Counted from the first letter of the stretch, positions 5,707 to 15,506 are shown. The stretch is 64,000 bases of DNA from Alcaligenes endophyticus (GCF_026344035.1 NZ_JAPKND010000005.1:62001-126000); one strand, 5' to 3'. The notes: a model not told the origin generated them from the sequence alone. Translations and numbers: made by a program.

Positions 5707-6678
5707 ATGAAGTTAATCAGGTCCGTACATAGTTTGGCTGCTGCGCTGGCTTGCGCAGGCTTGATGGGAACAACCGTAGGCGTGCAAGCGCAGACGGTCT
5801 CTGTTTCCTCGATTGTTGAGCATCCCGCTCTAGATTCTATTAAAGACGGTGTGCATAAAGCTTTAAGTGATGCTGGGTATACCGATAAAAAAGATTTCAA
5901 ATGGCAGTTCCAAACAGCGCAAGGTAACCCTGCCATTGCGGCGCAGATTGCGCGCAAGTTTGTGGGCGATGACTCCGATGTTATCGTGGCTATCTCTACC
6001 CCTTCAGCACAATCCGCGGTTGCTGCAACAAAGAATATCCCTATTGTGTACTCGGCCGTCACTGATCCTGTTGCTGCTCATTTGGTGCCTTCCTTAGATC
6101 CGTCGGGAACGAATGTGACGGGTGTATCGGACGCTTTGGCTTTAGAGGCTCAAGTAGAGTTGATCAAGAAGGTGGTACCTCATGCCAAAAAAGTAGGGAT
6201 GGTTTACAACCCCGGCGAGGCGAACTCCGCTGTGGTGGTAGCGGAAATGAAAAAGCTGCTTAATCAACAGGGAATGGAATTAGTGGAAGCAACGGCCGCG
6301 CGTACGGTGGACGTTGGTGCAGCCGCCCGCAGCTTGGTTGGGAAAGTAGATGTGATCTACACCAATACTGACAATAACGTGGTATCCGCCTACGAGGCCT
6401 TGGTGAAAGTGGGCATGGATGCCAAAATACCCTTGGTCGCTTCAGATACTGACAGCGTTGGACGTGGCGCTATTGCGGCGTTAGGGGTGAACTACTATGA
6501 CCTAGGCGTCCAAACCGGAAAAATGGTCATTCGCATATTGAACGGAGAGAAACCGGGCGATATTGCTTCCGAAACCAGTTCCGAGTTGGAATTGTTTGTT
6601 AATCCTAAGGCGGCTAAGCAACAAGGTGTAGAGCTTTCCGAGGAGTTTATTAAATCGGCCCAAAAAGTTGTGGAATAA
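5707..6678 (+). CDS. ABC transporter substrate-binding protein (TrpX-like family)
   Basis: This is the periplasmic binding component of an ABC importer of the TrpX/YtlA type (COG2984). The start at ATG 5707 follows AAGGAG by six bases and gives 323 residues. A signal peptide covers about residues 1-29 (basic start MKLIRS, hydrophobic core, VQAQ cleavage site). The mature part has the two-lobed fold signature SVSSIVEHPALDSIKDG, IPIVYSAVTDPVAA and GMVYNPGEANS. The frame from 5686 merely extends it upstream. It is the first gene of an operon with a permease and ATPase. Tryptophan is the ligand in some firmicute homologues; here the substrate is unknown. Confidence 0.88.
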   Translation: MKLIRSVHSLAAALACAGLMGTTVGVQAQTVSVSSIVEHPALDSIKDGVHKALSDAGYTDKKDFKWQFQTAQGNPAIAAQIARKFVGDDSDVIVAISTPSAQSAVAATKNIPIVYSAVTDPVAAHLVPSLDPSGTNVTGVSDALALEAQVELIKKVVPHAKKVGMVYNPGEANSAVVVAEMKKLLNQQGMELVEATAARTVDVGAAARSLVGKVDVIYTNTDNNVVSAYEALVKVGMDAKIPLVASDTDSVGRGAIAALGVNYYDLGVQTGKMVIRILNGEKPGDIASETSSELELFVNPKAAKQQGVELSEEFIKSAQKVVE

Positions 6679-6700
6679 TACGCTTTCCCACTTTTTTTAG

Positions 6701-6733
6701 CAGGTGGCGGCTACAAGCCCGCCACCTGTTTTT
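6701..6733 (+). terminator. strong hairpin terminator inside the ABC operon
   Basis: CAGGTGGCGG (6701-6710) and CCGCCACCTG (6719-6728) form a perfect 10-bp stem followed by TTTTT. It lies between the binding-protein stop (6678) and the permease start (6751). Partial termination here would give more binding protein than membrane components. Confidence 0.85.
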
Positions 6734-6750
6734 GCTTTAGACCAAGAGCT

Positions 6751-7647
6751 ATGTCTATTTATTCTATGTGGGGTGCGCTTGAGCTAGGTTTGATTTTTGC
6801 TCTGGTGGCCCTAGGTGTTTTTATTTCTTTCCGCATACTGCGTTTTCCGGATTTAACCGTAGACGGCAGTTTTCCCTTAGGCGGCGCCGTTGCAGCCACC
6901 CTAATCAGTATGGGATGGAATCCCTTTAGTGCAACCATCGCCGCAATCCTTAGTGGCGCGTTGGCCGGTATGATCACCGGTTGGCTGAATGTACGTTTGA
7001 AAATTATGGATTTGCTGGCGAGCATTTTGATGATGATAGCTCTGTATTCCATTAATTTACGCATTATGGGGCGCCCCAATGTGCCCCTTATTATGGAGCC
7101 TACTGTATTTACAGCTTTACTGCCTGAAGGGGGAGTGGATTATATTGCTCGCCCAGTCATGTTGTTAATATTGGTAGTTATGGCCAAAGTTTTGCTCGAT
7201 TGGTTTTTTTCCACGCAAACAGGTTTGGCGTTGCGCGCAACCGGTTCCAATGCACGTATGGCACGGGCTCAAGGTGTCGCCACGGGTGGAGCTATATTGT
7301 TAGGGATGGCTATTTCAAATGGCTTGGTTGCCTTAGCGGGAGCTTTATTTGCTCAATCCCAAGGTGGTGCCGATATTTCTATGGGTATTGGTACTATTGT
7401 CATCGGATTGGCGGCCGTTATTGTGGGTGAAAGCATATTGCCCAGCCGTAAGTTAGTGTGGGCAACCTTAGCGGTGATTTTAGGGGCCATACTTTATCGC
7501 TTCTTTATTGCCATGGCTCTGAACGTGGATGCCATAGGGTTGAAAGCGCAAGATCTGAATTTGGTGACTGCCGTATTGGTTACTGTGGCGTTGGTGATTC
7601 CCTTGCTCAAGAAAAAGCGCGCTAGCACTTCACAGGGGGGCAAGTGA
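6751..7647 (+). CDS. ABC transporter permease (TrpY-like, COG4120)
   Basis: A 298-residue polytopic inner-membrane protein with about eight hydrophobic segments, forming the channel of the importer whose binding protein precedes it. Family marks are ALGVFISFRILRFPDLTVDG near residues 20-42 and IVIGLAAVIVGESILPSR in the second half, shared with the branched-chain amino-acid/ribose permease superfamily. A basic tail (LLKKKRAS) is cytoplasmic. The start at ATG 6751 has only a weak ribosome site (AAGAG). Its stop overlaps the ATPase start (TGATG, 7645-7649), so the two are translationally coupled. Confidence 0.88.
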   Translation: MSIYSMWGALELGLIFALVALGVFISFRILRFPDLTVDGSFPLGGAVAATLISMGWNPFSATIAAILSGALAGMITGWLNVRLKIMDLLASILMMIALYSINLRIMGRPNVPLIMEPTVFTALLPEGGVDYIARPVMLLILVVMAKVLLDWFFSTQTGLALRATGSNARMARAQGVATGGAILLGMAISNGLVALAGALFAQSQGGADISMGIGTIVIGLAAVIVGESILPSRKLVWATLAVILGAILYRFFIAMALNVDAIGLKAQDLNLVTAVLVTVALVIPLLKKKRASTSQGGK

Positions 7648-8441
7648 TGTTGAAAGCACAAAATTTACAGCTTACCTTTAATCCCGGCACGCCCATTGAA
7701 ACTAGGGCTTTGCGTGGTTTGACACTGCAAATACCGGAAGGTCAGTTTGTGACGGTAATTGGGTCAAATGGGGCGGGTAAATCGACCTTTTTGAATGCTA
7801 TTTCCGGTGAGCAATATGTTGACTCTGGTCAAGTTTTGATCGACGGTGAAGACGTGAGCCGAGTCCCCGTATGGGGCCGCGCGCACATGGTGGCACGTGT
7901 CTTTCAAGATCCAATGGCAGGCACCTGCGAAGACTTAACGATAGAAGAAAATATGGCATTGGCCTCGGTGCGAGGTTTGCGCCGTGGCTTAGGCGCTTCG
8001 GTAAAAAGAGAACAGCGCGCCTTGTTCCAAGAGCGTCTGGCAATATTAGGTTTAGGCTTGGAGCATCGTTTGAATGATCGCATCGGGCTCTTGTCTGGCG
8101 GCCAGCGGCAAGCAGTCAGCCTGTTAATGGCAGCACTGAGACCATCACGTATTTTATTGCTGGACGAACATACCGCTGCCCTAGATCCGCGTACCGCTGA
8201 TTTTGTGTTGCAGTTAACCGATAAAATCGTGCGAGAGGATAAACTGACCACGATGATGGTCACTCATAGTATGCGTCAGGCCCTAGACGTAGGCGATAGA
8301 ACAGTGATGCTGCATCAAGGGCAAGTGGTTCTTGATGTCAGTGGTCCCGAGCGTCAAGGCTTGGAGATCCGTGACTTGCTTGAAATGTTCGAGAAAGTAC
8401 GCGGTGAAACTCTCTCTGATGATAGCTTATTGCTTACTTAA
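7647..8441 (+). CDS. ABC transporter ATP-binding protein (TrpZ-like, COG1101)
   Basis: This ATPase powers the importer encoded by the two preceding genes. Motifs are Walker A GSNGAGKST (residues about 39-47), Q-loop region VFQDPMAGTCEDLTIEEN, signature LSGGQRQAVSLLMA, Walker B ILLLDEHTAALDP and H-loop MMVTHSMRQAL. The DEHTAALDP version of Walker B is characteristic of this subfamily. ATG 7647 overlaps the permease stop and has a G-run six bases upstream; GTG 7644 is too close to it. The product is 264 residues. A terminator follows at 8466, closing the operon. Confidence 0.92.
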   Translation: MLKAQNLQLTFNPGTPIETRALRGLTLQIPEGQFVTVIGSNGAGKSTFLNAISGEQYVDSGQVLIDGEDVSRVPVWGRAHMVARVFQDPMAGTCEDLTIEENMALASVRGLRRGLGASVKREQRALFQERLAILGLGLEHRLNDRIGLLSGGQRQAVSLLMAALRPSRILLLDEHTAALDPRTADFVLQLTDKIVREDKLTTMMVTHSMRQALDVGDRTVMLHQGQVVLDVSGPERQGLEIRDLLEMFEKVRGETLSDDSLLLT

Positions 8442-8465
8442 TCTAGATTCCGTTGTTTGCTTAGG

Positions 8466-8502
8466 AACCGTGCTGACGAACTGACGTTAGCGCGGTTTTT
8501 TT
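8466..8502 (+). terminator. rho-independent terminator of the ABC operon
   Basis: AACCGTGCT (8466-8474) pairs with AGCGCGGTT (8489-8497), one G-T pair, followed by a T-run. Confidence 0.85.
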
Positions 8503-8826
8503 GTGGGGCCTCTACAGCCCCAGGATACTGCTTGAGTGCTTTTTCTTTTAGCGGTAGGCTAGCTTGAGCAAGGCAGGAATGATTGTCGTCAATACACGGA
8601 AAACATGACGGGTTGACACGAATTTTTCACAACCTTGACTCTATACTGTGGCATCAACAGTGCGTAAAACTTAGCATTTAGTTGTCTTGTCGTTATTGTT
8701 TTTAAAAAATGTTGTTTCGTAGTGTGCCAAAATCATTTTTTTTGACATATACTTCATGCTTGCCCAAACCATACTGGGCAGTCAGTTTTTGGGGAAACTG
8801 TAACCCGCATGACACAGGAGCTATTC
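8503..8826 (+). promoter_or_regulatory. control region of the RND efflux operon
   Basis: No gene is seen here. Promoter-like elements are TTGACA at 8613 and 8742 and TATACT at 8642-8647, but no pair has standard spacing. An inverted repeat ACTGT-N7-ACAGT (8645-8661) overlaps the TATACT element and is a reasonable operator candidate for an unlinked TetR- or MarR-type repressor. A good ribosome site, AGGAG, precedes the start at 8827. Confidence 0.4.
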
Positions 8827-10059
8827 ATGTCTTTTTCTCGTCTGCTAGCTTGGCAGCCCTTGCGCGTAGCCGCATTCACCTCGCTTGTGTTGTTAGCCGC
8901 GTGCGGCAAAGATGAGCCACAGCAGGGCATGGCGGGCATGAAAATACCTGTGAATGTGGTCACCGTTCAGCCTGAGGCGACAGAGTTATTTTCAGATTTG
9001 CCTGGCCGTATAGAGGCAATTAAAGATGCAGAAGTTCGTGCTAGAGTGAACGGCATCGTATTAGCGCGCAATTTTGAGCAAGGTAGCTTAGTTGAGGAAG
9101 GGCAATTGCTCTACACCATTGACCCTGCCCCGTACAAAGCGGCTCGGGATCAAGCCGCTGCAGAGCTACAGCGTGCACAGGCCAATGCGCAAAGTGCGGT
9201 AGCCTTAGCCCAACGGTATGATCGCCTTATTAAAGAAAACGCTGTGTCACGTCAAGATTATGACACCGCAAAAGCAGGGGCAGCGCAGGCTCAAGCCGCC
9301 ATTGCAGCAGCTAAAGCGGCGTTGGCCAATGCCGACATTAATCTAGGTTATACCAAAGTGGTAGCTCCTATTTCGGGGCGTATCGGTAAATCGTTAGTAA
9401 CCGAAGGTGCTTTAGTTTCCGCTAATGCTGCGACGCCGCTGGCGGTAGTGCAGCAGCTTGATAAGGTATATGTCGACATTACGCGTTCGACCAATGAAAT
9501 GTCTCAGTTGCGCCGTGCCGCGGCCCAAGGGAAGTTCGTCTTGGCTAAGGAAGGGCAGGCTAAGGCAAGGATTCGCTTGGATGACAATAGCTTTTATGAG
9601 CCTTCTGGACGAGTGCTCTTTGAAGGGGTAAGCGTTGACCCCAGCACCGCACAAGTGAGTCTGCGTGCTGAATTTGATAATCCTGAGCAAATATTACTGC
9701 CGGGCATGTATGTACGTGTAGTGCTTGAGCAAGGCGTAGCCCAAAATGCCTTACTGGTGCCGGCGCAAGCTATTCAGTATGGCGGTGACGGTCTTGCTTC
9801 GGTGGTTGTGGTGCGTGAAGGCAAACCGATTAACACCGCGGTTACCTTAGGTGCTGAGAAGGACGGCCGTTATATCGTGCAAGATGGCCTACAGCCGGGT
9901 GACCAGGTGTTAGTTGCAGGATTCCAGAAACTGATGCCGGGTGCTACCTTGCAACCCATACCCTGGGACCCTAATAACCCCGAAGCAGAGCCAAACACTC
10001 AAGCAGCGCCATCCCAGTCAGGGGAACCAGCCACACAAGACGCTAAGACAAGCGAGTAA
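8827..10059 (+). CDS. acrA: RND efflux periplasmic adaptor lipoprotein (AcrA/MexA family)
   Basis: This membrane-fusion protein links the inner-membrane pump to the outer-membrane channel in a multidrug tripartite efflux system. ATG 8827 follows AGGAG by six bases and gives 410 residues. A lipoprotein signal ends in LLAAC with lipidated Cys26. The lipoyl/barrel-sandwich half-motifs flank a coiled-coil hairpin rich in Ala/Gln at about residues 100-170 (AELQRAQANAQSAVALAQRY), followed by GRIGKSLVTEGALV and the beta-barrel and membrane-proximal domains. An acidic, Pro/Gln-rich tail ends the protein. The pump gene begins 5 bases after its stop. Substrate range cannot be read from sequence. Confidence 0.93.
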   Translation: MSFSRLLAWQPLRVAAFTSLVLLAACGKDEPQQGMAGMKIPVNVVTVQPEATELFSDLPGRIEAIKDAEVRARVNGIVLARNFEQGSLVEEGQLLYTIDPAPYKAARDQAAAELQRAQANAQSAVALAQRYDRLIKENAVSRQDYDTAKAGAAQAQAAIAAAKAALANADINLGYTKVVAPISGRIGKSLVTEGALVSANAATPLAVVQQLDKVYVDITRSTNEMSQLRRAAAQGKFVLAKEGQAKARIRLDDNSFYEPSGRVLFEGVSVDPSTAQVSLRAEFDNPEQILLPGMYVRVVLEQGVAQNALLVPAQAIQYGGDGLASVVVVREGKPINTAVTLGAEKDGRYIVQDGLQPGDQVLVAGFQKLMPGATLQPIPWDPNNPEAEPNTQAAPSQSGEPATQDAKTSE

Positions 10060-10064
10060 TCGTC

Positions 10065-13000
10065 ATGCCACAGTTTTTTATCGATAGGCCGATTTTTGCC
10101 TGGGTGATTGCCTTAGCGATCACCTTATTGGGCTTACTGGCTTTGCCCAATATGCCGGTAGCCCAGTACCCCGAGGTTGCTCCTCCCGCCATTACTATCT
10201 CTGCAACCTATCCAGGTGCAACGGCTGAAGACGTCGCGAGTAACGTGGCCAGCGTGATCGAGGATGAGCTCAACGGTGCGAAGGGTTTGCTGTATTACGA
10301 GTCGGTCAGTGACTCCAACGGCCAAACTCAAATCACTGCTACCTTTCGCCCTGGTACTGATGCTGATATGGCTCAGGTGGATGTACAAAACAAGGTAAAT
10401 AATATTACCGCTGCCCTGCCGGCAGCCGTAATGCAGCAAGGTCTGAAAGTAGAGCAATCTAATACGGGCTTTTTGCTGGTGGTCACCTTGTCGTCGACAG
10501 ATGGTTCGATGGATCAAACCGCATTGGCTGACTATATCCAGCGTAACGTACAAAACACCATATCGCGCGTACCTGGTGTGGGTAAATTCCAGTTGTTTGC
10601 AGCCCCCCGTGCCATGCGTATTTGGGTAGACCCAGCCAAACTGGTGGGCTATCAAATCAGCATGAGCGAGGTGAACGCAGCGATTGCTAACCAAAGTGTT
10701 TTAGTGTCAGCTGGTGTGTTGGGCGCTCCCCCTAACCCTGCTAGCCAACGTGTCACCGCACCTATTGTTGTCAATGGCCAGATGGCGACGGCTGAAGAGT
10801 TCGGTAATTTGATCCTGCGTTCTAACCCAGACGGCTCTACCGTGCGCATTCGTGATGTGGCAAGGGTTGAAGTGGGGGCAGATAACTATCAATTTGGGGC
10901 TCGTTTAAATGGCCAGCCTACAGCGGCCTTTGCGATTTCACTCTCTCCCGATGCGAATGCTTTGGAAACTGCCAAAGGTATTAAGCAGCAAATGGAAGAG
11001 CTGTCGAAATACTTTCCTGAAGGGATACGCTACGACATTCCTTACGATACTTCACCGTACATTGATGCATCCATTACACAGGTAGTGCATACCTTGTTGG
11101 AAGCAATGGTATTGGTGTTTATTGTAATGTTCGTGTTTTTGCAGAACGTGCGCTATACCGTTATTCCCGCACTAGTGGTTCCAGTCGCTATCTTAGGTGC
11201 CTTTAGCGTGATGCTTTTGCTAGGCATGTCGGTGAACGTGCTCACCATGTTTGCGATGGTGTTGGCCATTGGTATTTTGGTGGATGATGCGATTGTAGTC
11301 GTTGAGAACGTCGAGCGAATTATGGTCGAAGAGGGTATTGGCCCGAAAGAAGCGACCAAGAAAGCAATGCCTCAGATTACTGGTGCGATCGTGGGGATTA
11401 CATTGGTTTTGACCACGGTGTTTTTACCCTTGGCGTTCATGTCAGGTTCTGTGGGCGTTATTTATCGTCAGTTCTCTGTCGCAATGGCCGTGTCCATCGC
11501 ATTCTCGGCTTTTTTGGCTTTGTCGTTCACCCCCGCTTTGTGTGCGACTATTTTGAAGGCTATTCCTAAAGGTCAGCACGAACAAAAGCGTGGGTTTTTT
11601 GGTTGGTTTAACCGTGGTTTTGACAAAACCACCTCCGGTTATAGTGGCTTAGTGGGCATGTCCTTGCGTCGTGGCGGTCGGATGATGTTGATTTATGCCA
11701 TGTTGTTGGGCGTATTGGTTTTCATGTACGTGCGTATGCCTACAGGCTTCTTACCCGAAGAGGACCAAGGCTACATCATTGCCAACATTGAGCTGCCGGC
11801 TGGGGCATCTGCTAACCGCACTGTAGAAATTATCGAAGAGGTTGAAGAGTATTTTAAAAAGCAGCCACAGGTGGCAAATATCGTTACTGTGCAAGGGTTT
11901 AGCTTCAATGGTAACGGCTTGAATTCAGCCATTGCTTTTGTACCTTTAAAAGGTTTTGATCAACGTAAAGGGCAAGAAAATTCCGCACAAACGTTGGCCG
12001 GCAAAGCCATTGGTGCCTTATATTTTGGCTTGCCTGACGCTGCCGTGTTTTCTATCGTACCGCCTGCGATTGCGTCTTTGGGTAACTCCTCTGGGTTTGA
12101 CTTACGCTTAGAAGACCGTGGTGGTAAGGGTGGGGCTGCCTTACAGGCCGCAGCTCAACAGTTAATGGGGCTGGCTCGTCAAAGTCCCATTATCGATGCG
12201 CAGTCGGTCCGAATCACAGGGTTAGGCCCAGGCCGGCAGATCAAACTAGATGTGGATCGTGATAAAGCCGCTGCGCTGGGTGTGGATTTCAATGAGATTG
12301 CCAGCCTGATTTCTACTGGTATTGGCTCAAGCTACATTGGTAAGTTTACCAATCAGGGCAGAGTGCAAAATATCTGGGTACAAGCAGATGCTGAGGCTCG
12401 TATGACCGTGGATGATTTGTTGCAACTTAACGCGCGCAACAATCAAGGTCAGATGGTGCCATTGTCTTCATTAGTGAAGGTGTCTGATACCCAAGGTCCT
12501 GTTCAGGTCGTACGCTATAACAGTTATGAATCCATCCGTATCGGTGGTGGCGCGGCCGAGGGGTACTCCTCCGGTCAAGCAATGGCTGAAATAGAGCGTC
12601 TTTATACCCAGTTGCAGCCGGGTTTTGGTATTGAATGGACGGGTTTGTCCTACCAAGAAATTGAGGCATCAGGTCAGTCCACCATACTCATGGGGCTAGC
12701 GGTATTAGTAGTCTTTATGGTGCTGGCTGCTTTGTACGAAAGTTGGGCTATCCCGCTGTCTGTGATGTTGGCAGTACCGCTGGGTATGCTCGGCGCTGTG
12801 TTGTTGGTGAACGGCATGGGAATGGCAAACGATGTGTATTTCCAAGTAGGGATGGTGACAGTGATTGGGTTGTCAGCCAAAAACGCGATTTTGATTGTGG
12901 AGTTTGCTAAAGATGCTTACGCACGCGGCGATTCGCTGTATGAGGCGACGCTGACTGCTGCAAGGTTGCGTTTCCGACCCATTTTAATGACTTCGTTTGC

Positions 13001-13256
13001 CTTTATCTTAGGTGTTACGCCCTTGGCATTCTCCACGGGGGCAGGAGCTGCTAGTCAGAATGCAGTTGGCCTGGGCGTAATGGGTGGAATGTTGGCTGCC
13101 ACGCCGTTATCAGTGCTGATGGTGCCTGCTTTCTTCTTAGTTGTGATGAAGATTTTCAAAACTAAACCGCGTCTGTTTGGCGAGGCTTTACGTGAGCACG
13201 AGCGCGAATTGGCCGCGAAGGCAGCTCAGGAACAGGCTCAAGGAGGACAACACTAA
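10065..13256 (+). CDS. acrB: RND multidrug efflux pump, HAE1 family (AcrB/MexB type)
   Basis: A 1063-residue proton-driven inner-membrane transporter, the usual length. It starts MPQFFIDRPIFAWVIALAIT, the conserved HAE1 beginning. The proton-relay Asp pair is in AIGILVDDAIVVVENVERIM (about residue 405), and the second half has the matching motif AKNAILIVEFAKDAYARG. Twelve membrane segments frame two large periplasmic loops (about residues 30-335 and 560-870). GFLPEEDQGYIIANIELPAG is typical of the PC1 entry. It overlaps the downstream channel gene by one base (TAATG), so all three genes form one operon. Confidence 0.95.
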   Translation: MPQFFIDRPIFAWVIALAITLLGLLALPNMPVAQYPEVAPPAITISATYPGATAEDVASNVASVIEDELNGAKGLLYYESVSDSNGQTQITATFRPGTDADMAQVDVQNKVNNITAALPAAVMQQGLKVEQSNTGFLLVVTLSSTDGSMDQTALADYIQRNVQNTISRVPGVGKFQLFAAPRAMRIWVDPAKLVGYQISMSEVNAAIANQSVLVSAGVLGAPPNPASQRVTAPIVVNGQMATAEEFGNLILRSNPDGSTVRIRDVARVEVGADNYQFGARLNGQPTAAFAISLSPDANALETAKGIKQQMEELSKYFPEGIRYDIPYDTSPYIDASITQVVHTLLEAMVLVFIVMFVFLQNVRYTVIPALVVPVAILGAFSVMLLLGMSVNVLTMFAMVLAIGILVDDAIVVVENVERIMVEEGIGPKEATKKAMPQITGAIVGITLVLTTVFLPLAFMSGSVGVIYRQFSVAMAVSIAFSAFLALSFTPALCATILKAIPKGQHEQKRGFFGWFNRGFDKTTSGYSGLVGMSLRRGGRMMLIYAMLLGVLVFMYVRMPTGFLPEEDQGYIIANIELPAGASANRTVEIIEEVEEYFKKQPQVANIVTVQGFSFNGNGLNSAIAFVPLKGFDQRKGQENSAQTLAGKAIGALYFGLPDAAVFSIVPPAIASLGNSSGFDLRLEDRGGKGGAALQAAAQQLMGLARQSPIIDAQSVRITGLGPGRQIKLDVDRDKAAALGVDFNEIASLISTGIGSSYIGKFTNQGRVQNIWVQADAEARMTVDDLLQLNARNNQGQMVPLSSLVKVSDTQGPVQVVRYNSYESIRIGGGAAEGYSSGQAMAEIERLYTQLQPGFGIEWTGLSYQEIEASGQSTILMGLAVLVVFMVLAALYESWAIPLSVMLAVPLGMLGAVLLVNGMGMANDVYFQVGMVTVIGLSAKNAILIVEFAKDAYARGDSLYEATLTAARLRFRPILMTSFAFILGVTPLAFSTGAGAASQNAVGLGVMGGMLAATPLSVLMVPAFFLVVMKIFKTKPRLFGEALREHERELAAKAAQEQAQGGQH

Positions 13257-14695
13257 TGGCTCGTTTCATACTTAGTAGCTCAGCCTTAGTAGGCCTGTTG
13301 GCACTGTCGGCATGCTCCTTCACCCCTAAATATGAGCGCCCGCAAATGCCAGTTTCGGCTCAGTACCCTCAGGCCGAGGCGGCCGGCAACGGTCAAGTTG
13401 CAGCGGTTGATTTGGGTTGGCGCGAGTTCTTTACCGATCAGCGTCTACAGGCTCTGATCGCCTTGGCTCTAGAAAATAATCGCGATTTGCGTTTAGCCAC
13501 GCAGCGTATTGAGGAAGCCAGAGCGCAATATGGTGTGGTCAGTAGCGACCGCTTACCCACTATTGGGGTTATGGCAGCAGAACAGGCTACAAGGTATCCC
13601 GAAGCCGCTCGTCCAGCGGGGCCTGGATCTCCTTCCGTATCGCGTAGTTTTCAGGCTGGAGTCGGAATTTCGTCGTTTGAACTGGACTTCTGGGGACGCG
13701 TTAAGAACCTCTCTGAAGCAGCTTATCAGCAGTATTTAGCAACTGAACAAGCACAACGTACGGCTCATTTAACGGTCGTGGCAATGACCGCCGAATCCTA
13801 CTTTCGCTTGCGTGCAGCCCAAGAGATGCAAAAGCTGATGCGGCATACCCTAAAAAGCCGTACCGAGAGCTTGCGCTTAGTGCAAACCTCTTACGATAAT
13901 GGTGTGGCTTCAAGCTTAGACTTGAATCAGGCTAAGGTGCAGTACAGTACGGTGCTATCTGACATGGCGGCAGCGGAACGTAGTGAAAAACAGGCGGAAA
14001 ATGCTTTGCGCCTCATGCTGGGAACCGAAATCCCCGATGATATGCCTGCAGCAGCAGATTTTACTCGGGCTCAGTTATTGCCTCATTTGCCGGTAGGTTT
14101 GCCTTCCGAACTCTTGGAGCGTAGGCCTGATATTATTGCCGCCGAGATGCAACTTAAAGCGGCTAATGCCAATATTGGCGCAGCTCGTGCCGCTTTTTTT
14201 CCTAACGTTACGCTAACTGGTTTATTAGGCTTTTTAAGCCCACAGCTTGGTGGATTATTTAGTAGCGATAATCGTTATTGGCAGTTTCAACCGCAAATCG
14301 TGATGCCGCTGTTTTCAGGTGGAACTCGTGGCCGTTTGCAGGTAGCAGAAGCCCAACGTGATATGGCCGTGACTCAGTACGAGAAAACGATTCAGACGGC
14401 ATTTCGTGAGGTCGCCGACTCCTTGGCAGGTGAGGCTACGTACTCAGGGCAGATCGACGCTCTGAGCGACGTAGAGAAAGCTGCCAGCGAAACTGTACGC
14501 TTGGCTAATCTACGTTACGAGGTAGGGGTAGATAGCTTTCTTCAGGTGCAAACAGCGGAGATAAGTTTGTACGGCACGCGTCAGGCATATATACAAACGG
14601 GTTTGGCTTCTTTACTGAATCGGGTTGAACTGTATAAGGCCTTAGGCGGAGGATGGAACGCTGACACCATTACTCCCCAAGATGATAAGGCTTAG
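13256..14695 (+). CDS. oprM: outer-membrane efflux channel lipoprotein (OprM/NodT family)
   Basis: A 479-residue TolC-superfamily channel. The signal peptide ends in lipobox LSAC with Cys20, followed by SFTPKYERPQMPV, typical of NodT-type channels. Two repeats of the TolC fold are visible (about residues 60-270 and 275-470), with LPSELLERRPDIIAAEMQLK at their junction. AGGAGG lies upstream in the end of acrB, and the start overlaps that gene's stop. It completes the tripartite pump. No regulator gene lies beside the operon. Confidence 0.93.
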   Translation: MARFILSSSALVGLLALSACSFTPKYERPQMPVSAQYPQAEAAGNGQVAAVDLGWREFFTDQRLQALIALALENNRDLRLATQRIEEARAQYGVVSSDRLPTIGVMAAEQATRYPEAARPAGPGSPSVSRSFQAGVGISSFELDFWGRVKNLSEAAYQQYLATEQAQRTAHLTVVAMTAESYFRLRAAQEMQKLMRHTLKSRTESLRLVQTSYDNGVASSLDLNQAKVQYSTVLSDMAAAERSEKQAENALRLMLGTEIPDDMPAAADFTRAQLLPHLPVGLPSELLERRPDIIAAEMQLKAANANIGAARAAFFPNVTLTGLLGFLSPQLGGLFSSDNRYWQFQPQIVMPLFSGGTRGRLQVAEAQRDMAVTQYEKTIQTAFREVADSLAGEATYSGQIDALSDVEKAASETVRLANLRYEVGVDSFLQVQTAEISLYGTRQAYIQTGLASLLNRVELYKALGGGWNADTITPQDDKA

Positions 14696-14771
14696 GCGAC
14701 ATTAAGGTGATAAAAGGCGATAATACACCCTGCTGAAATCTCCCTTTACATGACTTGGAGGGTAAACGGGA

Positions 14772-15506
14772 ATGATAGAACTGGGTGTAAATATTGACCA
14801 CGTAGCCACATTGCGTCAGCAGCGCTTCACGCGCTATCCCGATCCTGTGCAAGCAGCGATACGGGCTGAGCAAGCGGGTGCAGACCTTATTACCGTGCAT
14901 TTGCGTGAAGATCGGCGTCACATTCAAGATGCCGATCTTTTTGCTATCCGCCCGTTATTACAAACGCGCATGAATCTAGAGTGTGCGATTACCTCTGAGA
15001 TGCTGGATATCGCTTGTCAGGTGGCACCTCAAGATGTGTGTTTGGTGCCTGAACGCCGCGAGGAATTAACCACAGAAGGGGGCTTAGATGTATGCACTCA
15101 CTTTCAGCAAGTGTCGGCAGCCGTAAAACAGTTGCAGCAAACGGGTATACGAGTCTCGCTATTTATCGATGCGGTGGCTGAGCAAATTCAAGCAGCCCAT
15201 GAGACAGGCGCGACCGTTATAGAGTTGCACACAGGCTGTTTTGCGGATGCACAAGACGACTTAACCCAGCACCAAGAGCTAGCTCGTATCGCAGCGGGGG
15301 CCCGTCAAGGGGTAGCGTTGGGCTTGCGTGTAAATGCTGGCCACGGCTTGCACTATGACAACGCTCAAGCGGTCGCAGCATTACCCGGCATAGCTGAACT
15401 CAATATTGGTCACGCCATCGTTGCGCAAGCCATTTTTGATGGGTGGGATAAAGCGGTGCGTGATATGAAAGCGATATTGGTCACGGCCCAGCAAAGTCGT
15501 CCTTAA
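14772..15506 (+). CDS. pdxJ: pyridoxine 5'-phosphate synthase
   Basis: PdxJ condenses 3-amino-1-hydroxyacetone phosphate with 1-deoxyxylulose 5-phosphate to make pyridoxine 5'-phosphate, the last ring-forming step of DXP-dependent vitamin B6 synthesis. The 244-residue protein starts [20 protein letters not shown] and contains [37 protein letters not shown] and [11 protein letters not shown], all family signatures with the catalytic His and Glu residues. GGAGG is about ten bases before the ATG. It is expressed separately or by readthrough from the efflux operon. acpS, a common neighbour, is absent here. Confidence 0.96.
   Translation: MIELGVNIDHVATLRQQRFTRYPDPVQAAIRAEQAGADLITVHLREDRRHIQDADLFAIRPLLQTRMNLECAITSEMLDIACQVAPQDVCLVPERREELTTEGGLDVCTHFQQVSAAVKQLQQTGIRVSLFIDAVAEQIQAAHETGATVIELHTGCFADAQDDLTQHQELARIAAGARQGVALGLRVNAGHGLHYDNAQAVAALPGIAELNIGHAIVAQAIFDGWDKAVRDMKAILVTAQQSRP

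Noticed and set aside
8709-8915. 68-codon plus frame before the efflux adaptor gene
   Set aside because: Overlaps the start of the adaptor gene in another frame and has no ribosome site.
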